DNA from: Candidatus Brocadiaceae bacterium
GTDB lineage: Bacteria; Planctomycetota; Brocadiia; SM23-32
Reading direction: 5' to 3'
Assembly: GCA_003567495.1 (NCBI GenBank)
Contig: PWZK01000213.1
Location: 1-7,179 of the forward strand
Length of the DNA stretch: 7,179 bases
Positions within the stretch are counted from its first letter, which is position 1, and every line of letters starts with the position of its first letter. The notes under the pieces are model-generated. The model worked only from the letters and a program-made list of their open reading frames with translations, had not been told where the DNA came from and did no database searches. Made by a program: the position numbers and the translations under genes. Shown one piece after another: positions 1 to 4,868 of this stretch.

Positions 1-8
1 CGCTCAAT

Positions 9-2054
9 ATGGCCACGGGTGCCAACAGATTTTTTGCAGAGTGCAGAAGAGCCTGGGTGATGGAATGGGCGCGGGGCACGGAAAGCTCGAGACATCTGGT
101 GGTAGAACTCGCTCCGCCGGATGGACACCCGAACCTGGGCCAGTGGTACTGGGAGAACCTGAATACGGGAGATTTTCGCAATATCCGCCAGACGGAAGAA
201 TACAGGGTTATAACTTACGGTCCGGAAAACGTGGACGTGGTCGAACATGACGGTTTCAGAGCCCTGATCAACACCGACGGCACGTGGCCCGGAAACACCC
301 TGTTCGTGCGCCGGGAAGACGGTGCATTTGAAACGGCATCCCCGCCGCCCGACGCCGAGCCCGACTGGGAGCCGGAGGATGATGACTTCAGTCCGCTGCC
401 GCCCATAGATGTCACTATCGACGGAGTGCGGGTTACGCTGTCTGTCGATCCCGTCATCCCGCTGCCCGGGCGCTCGAGAATACGCGTCCTGCATCCTGCG
501 AGTATTGAGCTCCGCACCGCGGCCGGCGAGGTTTGGGCCACTGTGTGGCTAAGAGCGGGTCGGACTCACCTGGCGGCGACGATAAACGGGGTTGGCATAC
601 GGGTCGAGGACGGCAGGGTGCGTTTCAGGCGCCGCGGCCAGAGCTTCTATACCACCGATGCGACCGGCCGATGGCGTAGTAACTTCGATATCGATGAAAG
701 ATACTGGTGGCGGCACAGACTTACCGAAACATCCCGAGATCTCAGATGGCTGTATGAATACGAGGAAGAAGGCGCGAGGCTCGAAAAAGAGAGCAATATC
801 CTGCGCTTCGCCGCGCATTACGAAACCGGCGGGCTGCCGGCGGCGGGCTCCGACAGGTGGGCCTCGGATAATACTCTTCCGGCATGGACCCACGAGTCTC
901 GTCACTCGCCCGGCGGCTGGCTCAACGTGCGAAACGCCGCGCTCGTTCAGGCCGGGGCGGACGAAAATTACAATTATCGTGCAGATTCCGGCGAGGAGTA
1001 TGAAATCGACCTGCAGGGCCGGGCCAGATATCACCAGGTCAGGGAGTGCTGGGAATACGGCTGCGAGCGCGGTTACGTCCCTGACGAAGATGGGAACTTC
1101 GAAGAATGCGAGACCTGCGACGGCAAAGGCTATGTGCTTGTAGATGCGGCACAGGTCACATGGCCGCACGAAAACCCGGGCAGGCGCCAGGGGCTGGTGG
1201 CGTTTTTCAGCAGGTTCTCCCCGCTGGTGCTGAGCGAGGATTTCTTAAAACACGGGGTTACGGTGGGCGTGTGGAGCCCGAGAGAATCGCATTTCGGCGA
1301 TCGCGCAGGCCGCGGCCGGCCGGACCGGCCGGTTGAATACCTCCTCCACGATCCCGACGCGGGCATGCGCGGGGTTTTCGAAGGCCGGCGCGGAAGTCCG
1401 GAGAGCAGGGGTGAGAGGCTGCGGCCCGAGTGGGGATACTTCACTGTGGCCGCCGCAAGACCGCGTCTGATGGCGGGCGAGGGCCGCCCGGCCGAGCCGG
1501 GAAGCATGCAGTACGGCTGGTATTTCAGTGAGGGCGCGGCGAGGAGCGGCGAAAGAGAACGCTGGGCCGGCGATAATATGTGGAACCTTTACCTGCTCGC
1601 ATCCGGCGACGAGTGGTCGCATTGGGATGCTGCGCTTGTGCCGATTAACAAGCAGCTTCTGGATACAGACATACGTGATATAATCGGCGCGGAGTCCGGA
1701 ACGGGCTACCTGATGCAGAGAATAGCCTACGGTTCACCCGGCGGGCTCACGCGCACCCGGCATAGAGATACGCCGCCCTGGTGGGATTACGAAAGACATT
1801 TCGGGGACGTATCCGGCTGGACGAAAGATATATACGGCGGATATGACCGGGAATTTCCGCCGGGCAGGGTAAGACAGCGGCTGCTGCAGCGGGTGCGGCC
1901 CAGAGAAGCCTATCCGCGGACCGGACCGGCATACATCGATCCGGAATACGGCACGCTTCGCGACCCGCTGATGGAATATTTGGCTGAAAGCGAACACGAA
2001 CGCGGCGGGCAGCTTGACTACCGGGGACTGCGCCGCTGGGATGTGCAGCACTGA
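9..2054 (+). CDS. Large Trp-rich protein of unknown function with a CxxCxGxG zinc-knuckle-like motif, in a Tad locus
   Basis: I do not recognise this 681-residue protein. The frame stays open to the window edge upstream of the first ATG, and only eight bases precede it, so the true start may lie outside the window. The visible N-terminus has no signal peptide or membrane segment. The protein is rich in Trp, Tyr, Arg, Asp and Glu and looks soluble or extracytoplasmic. A four-cysteine cluster stands out: Cys347 and Cys352 (CWEYGC, then ERGY), followed by Cys367 and Cys370 in CETCDGKG. The second half matches the CxxCxGxG repeat of DnaJ-type zinc fingers, and the pair could bind one zinc. Near residues 474-487 is EWGYFTVAAARPRL, and near 525-551 a Trp-rich segment; such stretches recall ectodomains encoded next to TadE/TadG genes, but only loosely. 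It ends 15 bp before the TadE-like gene, in the same frame, so the two are probably co-transcribed. Coding is secure, function is not. Confidence 0.8.
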   Translation: MATGANRFFAECRRAWVMEWARGTESSRHLVVELAPPDGHPNLGQWYWENLNTGDFRNIRQTEEYRVITYGPENVDVVEHDGFRALINTDGTWPGNTLFVRREDGAFETASPPPDAEPDWEPEDDDFSPLPPIDVTIDGVRVTLSVDPVIPLPGRSRIRVLHPASIELRTAAGEVWATVWLRAGRTHLAATINGVGIRVEDGRVRFRRRGQSFYTTDATGRWRSNFDIDERYWWRHRLTETSRDLRWLYEYEEEGARLEKESNILRFAAHYETGGLPAAGSDRWASDNTLPAWTHESRHSPGGWLNVRNAALVQAGADENYNYRADSGEEYEIDLQGRARYHQVRECWEYGCERGYVPDEDGNFEECETCDGKGYVLVDAAQVTWPHENPGRRQGLVAFFSRFSPLVLSEDFLKHGVTVGVWSPRESHFGDRAGRGRPDRPVEYLLHDPDAGMRGVFEGRRGSPESRGERLRPEWGYFTVAAARPRLMAGEGRPAEPGSMQYGWYFSEGAARSGERERWAGDNMWNLYLLASGDEWSHWDAALVPINKQLLDTDIRDIIGAESGTGYLMQRIAYGSPGGLTRTRHRDTPPWWDYERHFGDVSGWTKDIYGGYDREFPPGRVRQRLLQRVRPREAYPRTGPAYIDPEYGTLRDPLMEYLAESEHERGGQLDYRGLRRWDVQH

Positions 2055-2056
2055 GA

Positions 2057-2061
2057 AGGAG
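2057..2061 (+). promoter_or_regulatory. Ribosome binding site deciding the start of the TadE-like gene
   Basis: AGGAG within GAAGGAGAG lies just after the TGA of the upstream gene. It is 8 nt before GTG at 2070, 17 nt before ATG at 2079 and 32 nt before ATG at 2094. The spacing favours GTG 2070 as the start. Confidence 0.65.
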
Positions 2062-2096
2062 AGTCCATAGTGTCCATAATGTCCATACTGTCCATG
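2061..2096 (+). repeat. Four tandem 9-bp units spanning the TadE-like translation start
   Basis: Four consecutive units of the form NNG TCC ATR are visible: GAGTCCATA (2061), GTGTCCATA (2070), ATGTCCATA (2079) and CTGTCCATG (2088). The period is a multiple of three and all units are in the TadE-like frame, encoding the repeated peptide SIMSILSM. Units two to four each begin with a possible start codon (GTG, ATG, CTG). Gain or loss of a unit would keep the frame but change the number of starts and their spacing from the ribosome binding site. The array overlaps the spacer and the first nine codons. Confidence 0.85.
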
Positions 2097-3176
2097 AAAA
2101 AAAGTATAATAAAAAATTTGGCCTCCGAAACGCGCGGTATCGCCATGACCGAAACGGCGCTGCTGTGTTTTTTCCTGTACGTGCCTGTGCTCATGATGGT
2201 TATAATCTGGGGCGATATGACGCTGGATAAGACGCGCGCGCACATCGCGGCTGCATACGTGGCGTTCAGCGGACGCGAGCCCGATACCTCGGAGCTGCAG
2301 AATGTCTTTTTCCCCGGCGCGGACGACCGCGAAGACGGACTCGGGGCGATAAGAAGCGCACGCATCGAAGATTCCCGACTCACCGCAGGCCCCCGCTACG
2401 AGCTGCCGCATACAAGAACCGGCGATTACAGCGTGGAACATCCGCCGGACTACGACCTGCAGTACAGACTCTATTCCATGGCGATGGGCCATATGTGGGT
2501 GACACCACGTGTTGATGTCTTCGGCGGAGAAGTTAACATGCGTTACAGAATCCACCAGACGCGCAGCTCGATGGCGCGTTACCTGTCTGCGAACCGCATA
2601 GTCAGCATCGGGTCTCTGCCCAGCACAATCGACGCCGAGCCTGGCGAGACCGTCGAGATAGACACAGGCGTAGATTCACGCGCCTACACCGCGTATGTGG
2701 AGGTGCTGACAAATATGCTTAACGACGGCCTTACCGGCGGCCCCATGCCGCGCGGGGAATCCGAGGTCGTGTGGAGCACTCGGCTGCGCTCGCCGTTTTT
2801 CAGAGAACTCGAAAGAGAATATGATCGGCCGGGCCGCGCAGGCGGCCTTATAGGCGACGGGCTGCCTGATTTTTTTGAGATGCAGTTCGGACCGCCCGAC
2901 CTGCTGCGGGATCCGTGGCGCGACGACGACAGCTTTCACACCGGCTATGCATATCTTCGCAACGCGCCGCTTCCGGCCTACGGCTACCACCTGCTCGGGG
3001 ATCTGGGCCGGATCGGCGATGACGGAGTGCTTCCCGAGACCCGTGAGATGTTCAGAAAAACGGTCGAGGGCAGAGACATAAACCCCGGCAACATGCCCAT
3101 GGCTCTCTCTGAATTTGAAGATCATACAATGTTTCTGGAGCCCGGAGACCCGCGCGGGCGACGCCAGGGCGATTAA
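2070..3176 (+). CDS. TadE-like pseudopilin with an unusually long extracytoplasmic domain
   Basis: This is probably a minor pilin (pseudopilin) of the Tad apparatus. A short basic leader is followed by RGIAMTE (Arg22-Glu28): cleavage after Gly23 would leave glutamate at mature position +5, the prepilin-peptidase signature. A hydrophobic helix follows (about residues 24-48), then WGDMTLDKTRAHIAAAYVAF, typical of TadE-type N-terminal alpha regions. The remaining ~300 residues are polar, without further membrane segments or recognisable domains. At 368 residues it is much longer than ordinary TadE proteins, which are usually below 200. GTG at 2070 is chosen because AGGAG lies 8 nt upstream; ATG 2079 and ATG 2094 are alternatives, and all keep the prepilin motif. 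It follows the unknown 681-residue gene by 15 bp and precedes the small membrane protein gene. A TadG or TadF assignment is also possible; the pilin-like N-terminus is the firm part. Confidence 0.8.
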   Translation: MSIMSILSMKKSIIKNLASETRGIAMTETALLCFFLYVPVLMMVIIWGDMTLDKTRAHIAAAYVAFSGREPDTSELQNVFFPGADDREDGLGAIRSARIEDSRLTAGPRYELPHTRTGDYSVEHPPDYDLQYRLYSMAMGHMWVTPRVDVFGGEVNMRYRIHQTRSSMARYLSANRIVSIGSLPSTIDAEPGETVEIDTGVDSRAYTAYVEVLTNMLNDGLTGGPMPRGESEVVWSTRLRSPFFRELEREYDRPGRAGGLIGDGLPDFFEMQFGPPDLLRDPWRDDDSFHTGYAYLRNAPLPAYGYHLLGDLGRIGDDGVLPETREMFRKTVEGRDINPGNMPMALSEFEDHTMFLEPGDPRGRRQGD

Positions 3177-3189
3177 CGGGCGCTTGTCT

Positions 3190-3222
3190 GCGACATATCG
3201 ACATTTTTATGTCGATGTGCGC
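3190..3222 (+). repeat. Strong hairpin just downstream of the TadE-like gene
   Basis: ATCGACAT (3197-3204), a TTTT loop and ATGTCGAT (3209-3216) form a perfect 8-bp stem. It extends outward through a T-G pair, CA/TG and, after one bulged A at 3193, GCG (3190-3192) with CGC (3220-3222). It begins 14 nt after the TAA of the TadE-like gene. No T-run follows on the + strand, so it is not a textbook intrinsic terminator; a role in 3'-end processing or mRNA protection is possible. Confidence 0.55.
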
Positions 3223-3256
3223 AAAAAGTGAGGTCGTTTGCCGTATGTTGTTTCGT

Positions 3257-3306
3257 CGTTGCCGTTTTATTAATTCTTTTTCAAGTTCCGTTTTGAAAAA
3301 GAATTA
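3257..3306 (-). repeat. Dispersed hairpin repeat, copy A (inverted relative to copy B)
   Basis: TAATTCTTTTTCAA (3271-3284) and TTGAAAAAGAATTA (3293-3306) form a perfect 14-bp stem with an 8-nt loop. CGTTGCCGTT lies at 3257-3266. Read on the minus strand, this matches the element at 4629-4681: both have CTTTTTCAAAA, a short loop, GAAAAAG, a TTA-containing arm end, and then AACGGCAACG. The stem ends at the ribosome binding site (AGGA, 3306-3309) of the next gene, so it could terminate or attenuate transcription, or limit access to that site. I read it as a repeat-family member with possible terminator function. Confidence 0.65.
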
Positions 3307-3315
3307 GGACTGAAA

Positions 3316-3798
3316 ATGAAACAGGGATACGACAAAACCGAGCTGGCGTTCAAACTGGCGGCCACCTTCCTCGCCACAACCGTCTTCATGGCGCTGGGCG
3401 TGGGCGCGCTCGGGCTGACGCCTGTCGCGCGGCACGGCGGAGCACGTAGCAGGGCGGATACCGCCGCGCGAGATGCCCGGAACGGGCGCGAGGCGCCGTT
3501 GCCCGTGCCGCCGCAAAGCACTGAAGTAAAAGTGGAAAGAATGGAGGCGGCCGACCTGTATCTTTACGAAACCCGGCTCGGGGCGGCTGCAGTGCGCCGT
3601 TTTTACGCCGTCGAGCTGCCGCCGCGCGGCTGGCAGAGCGTGGAGCTGCCCGCTGCGGGGACGCCCGAAGAACGCGAGCTGCTTCTCAATACCATGTACT
3701 TCACAGACGGCACGGTAAGTTGTATAATAACCTTAGAGGAAAAGGATTTTTACCTTACACATATCGCAGTTGTTTTAACTTCGAAAATCGGAAATTAA
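3316..3798 (+). CDS. Small membrane-anchored protein of unknown function, co-transcribed with cpaB
   Basis: This 160-residue protein has a basic N-terminus and one hydrophobic segment (about residues 11-35), so it is likely a signal-anchored inner-membrane protein. A linker rich in Arg, Ala and Pro (about 36-68) leads to a compact extracytoplasmic domain (about 70-160). That domain contains AAAVRRFYAVELPPRGW, ending at Trp106. The pattern V-x2-FY-x3-L-x3-GW occurs in various small secreted bacterial domains, but I cannot name a family. The final ~25 codons are clearly more AT-rich than the rest. ATG 3316 has AGGA 6 nt upstream. The stop is 17 bp before the cpaB start and the cpaB ribosome binding site falls in that gap, so the two genes are almost certainly co-transcribed. 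A Tad accessory role, perhaps in pilus assembly in the periplasm, is inferred from context only. Confidence 0.75.
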   Translation: MKQGYDKTELAFKLAATFLATTVFMALGVGALGLTPVARHGGARSRADTAARDARNGREAPLPVPPQSTEVKVERMEAADLYLYETRLGAAAVRRFYAVELPPRGWQSVELPAAGTPEERELLLNTMYFTDGTVSCIITLEEKDFYLTHIAVVLTSKIGN

Positions 3799-3801
3799 AA
3801 A

Positions 3802-3811
3802 AGGAGGGAGG
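3802..3811 (+). promoter_or_regulatory. Strong ribosome binding site of cpaB
   Basis: AGGAGGGAGG precedes ATG 3816 by about 4 nt. It fixes the start well inside the open frame that begins at 3720. The extra 32 upstream codons overlap the preceding gene and lack family resemblance. Confidence 0.8.
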
Positions 3812-3815
3812 TCAA

Positions 3816-4598
3816 ATGAGAACGATAGCGCTTGTAGTTGCCATAGCACTCGGGGTGGCGGCCGCCATCGGCGTGCGCTCCTACATGCAAAGTATGGAAC
3901 GCGAGATCGAGACCGAGCAGCAGATGATATCGATCGCTGCGCCGCGTCGCGACCTGGACGCAGGCGAACCCGTTACGCCCGGCAACGTGGCGCCACTTCG
4001 TATCCCGGCGGCCAGCCTCACGCCCGACCAGATAACAATGCAGGATGTCAGTCGCTACTACGACAGAGAAGTGCTGACCGAGGTCGGCAGAGGTGTCCCG
4101 CTGCGCGCAGATCATTTCGTCGAACGAACGCCGCAGGTTGCATCGGCGCGTCTGCCCGACGCACACCGCGCCGTTACCGTTTCCGTAGATGCTACCAGCG
4201 GAGTCGCAGGCCTTATCAGGCCGGGCAATCGCGTGGATATCTACTGCACGGGGCACGGCGAGGCAGGCGGCAGAGGACAGGATACCTGGCGCGTGCTGAG
4301 CGACGTAACCGTGCTGGCCGTAGATAATCGGATGACCGATATGCAGGATTTTCGCACGGGACTCGATCAGCGCAGAGGCGGGTATTCCAGCCTTACGCTG
4401 TCGCTTACCCCCGAAGAATCCCAGCTGATAATTTACCTCGCAAATAACGCCAGGCTTACATTCGCCCTGAGACCCGAAAGAGAGGTGGGCGAGGAGCGGG
4501 ACCTGCCGGTAATAGATGCAAGCAATGTTCGAGACCGCTCCGAAGAGGCGAACCGCGCCAGACAACGGATGCTCGAAGACGCCGCCGAGGGACGTTAA
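3816..4598 (+). CDS. cpaB: Flp pilus assembly protein CpaB/RcpC family
   Basis: CpaB/RcpC proteins are membrane-anchored periplasmic components of Tad pili, thought to act with the outer-membrane secretin. This 260-residue protein, a usual length for the family, begins with an uncleaved-looking membrane helix (about 3-20) followed by a charged stretch. A SAF-like domain spans about 40-102: PRRDLDAGEPVTPGNV, then LTEVGRGVPLRADHF. The CpaB core follows: RAVTVSVDATSGVAGLIRPG at 118-137, then NRVDIYC, the classic motif. VTVLAVD (164-170) and LTLSLTPEESQLIIYLANN (193-211) complete the fold, with LTFALRPE after it. The C-terminus is charged and probably disordered. The start is set by the strong ribosome binding site at 3802-3811. 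It is co-transcribed with the small membrane protein gene upstream. No secretin gene follows directly; a hairpin-rich gap separates it from FHA-cpaF. Confidence 0.93.
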   Translation: MRTIALVVAIALGVAAAIGVRSYMQSMEREIETEQQMISIAAPRRDLDAGEPVTPGNVAPLRIPAASLTPDQITMQDVSRYYDREVLTEVGRGVPLRADHFVERTPQVASARLPDAHRAVTVSVDATSGVAGLIRPGNRVDIYCTGHGEAGGRGQDTWRVLSDVTVLAVDNRMTDMQDFRTGLDQRRGGYSSLTLSLTPEESQLIIYLANNARLTFALRPEREVGEERDLPVIDASNVRDRSEEANRARQRMLEDAAEGR

Positions 4599-4628
4599 CT
4601 CACCTTGAGGCCCGAAAATCCGCAGATT

Positions 4629-4681
4629 TAAAACTTTTTCAAAAGACTCGAAAAAGTTTTAGTATAACGACAACGGCAACG
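4629..4681 (+). repeat. Dispersed hairpin repeat, copy B, possible terminator after cpaB
   Basis: TAAAACTTTTTC (4629-4640) and GAAAAAGTTTTA (4650-4661) make a perfect 12-bp stem with the loop AAAAGACTC. AACGGCAACG follows at 4672-4681. The element starts 31 nt after the cpaB stop. The TTTT in the 3' arm gives only a weak resemblance to an intrinsic terminator. It matches copy A (3257-3306) in inverted orientation, and its first 24 bases match copy C, which is interrupted at 6555-6691. Confidence 0.7.
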
Positions 4682-4722
4682 CCTGAACGCGTTGGAACTT
4701 ATTATGCTTTCTTATGCCGTCA

Positions 4723-4735
4723 GGCCCGAAGGGCC
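4723..4735. repeat. GGCCC-GAA-GGGCC mini-hairpin
   Basis: A 5-bp GC stem (4723-4727 with 4731-4735) encloses a GAA loop. TCA (4720-4722) and TGA (4739-4741) can extend it after a 3-nt bulge. Its architecture is the same as the GAA-loop hairpin at 4828-4840, suggesting two ends of a composite element. Confidence 0.5.
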
Positions 4736-4744
4736 GTCTGATTC

Positions 4745-4780
4745 ACCTGCCTGCGCCGCAGCGCAGCGCGGCAGGCAGGT
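4745..4780. repeat. GC-rich palindrome ACCTGCCTGC / GCAGGCAGGT
   Basis: The 10-bp arms at 4745-4754 and 4771-4780 are perfectly complementary. The interior (GCCGC ... GCGGC) can pair further if a 2-nt bulge is allowed. This is REP-like extragenic palindrome structure. It has no coding content. Confidence 0.7.
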
Positions 4781-4782
4781 AG

Positions 4783-4802
4783 CCCGGGGCGCAAGCCCCG
4801 GG
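4783..4802. repeat. CCCGGGGC-GCAA-GCCCCGGG hairpin with a GNRA-type tetraloop
   Basis: A perfect 8-bp GC stem (4783-4790 with 4795-4802) closes on GCAA, a GNRA tetraloop. It begins 3 nt after the preceding palindrome and would be very stable in RNA or single-stranded DNA. Its effect on expression of the downstream ATPase gene is unknown. Confidence 0.7.
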
Positions 4803-4827
4803 GAACGGGCGCAAACAACATAAAAGA

Positions 4828-4840
4828 GCCCCGAAGGGGC
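4828..4840. repeat. GCCCC-GAA-GGGGC mini-hairpin
   Basis: A perfect 5-bp GC stem encloses a GAA loop. It lies 28 nt upstream of the FHA-cpaF start and closes the series of palindromes in this gap. The paired architecture recalls REP-type elements mobilised by REP-associated Y1 transposases, but no such gene lies in this window. Confidence 0.55.
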
Positions 4841-4868
4841 GATTCAAAGCATACGGTACATATAAAAC

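Larger units (their letters stand above)
4599..4868. other. 270-bp non-coding gap filled with palindromic elements
   Basis: No convincing reading frame covers this gap between cpaB and FHA-cpaF. It holds, in order, hairpin repeat B, a GCCTGA/TCAGGC inverted pair (4681-4686 and 4720-4725), a GAA-loop hairpin, a long GC-rich palindrome, a GCAA-loop hairpin and a second GAA-loop hairpin. The last ~28 bases are plain AT-rich leader. No clear -35/-10 pair was seen. Confidence 0.75.

Noticed and set aside
549..1169. Long minus-strand frame opposite the 681-residue gene
   Set aside because: A shadow of GC-rich coding on the other strand. It shows no recognisable motif and the + strand frame is far longer. 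The same applies to the other long minus-strand frames at 1734-2555, 3795-4565, 4743-5606 and 5774-6586.
2052..2054. TGA as a sense codon (alternative genetic code) joining the first two genes
   Set aside because: A ribosome binding site and start codon follow at once, and the other recognisable genes show normal code with no internal TGA.
3248..3270. Possible -35/-10 pair (TTGTTT ... TTTTAT) before the small membrane protein gene
   Set aside because: The spacing and match are poor and the AT-rich bases are explained by the hairpin repeat; not strong enough to call a promoter.
3720..3815. N-terminal extension of CpaB from ATG 3720 (32 extra residues)
   Set aside because: It overlaps the 3' end of the preceding gene, puts a charged stretch before the membrane helix, and ignores the strong ribosome binding site directly before ATG 3816.
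4599..4868. Riboswitch or structured regulatory RNA in the cpaB-cpaF gap
   Set aside because: The stems are simple separate hairpins without a recognisable riboswitch core; extragenic palindromes explain them better.
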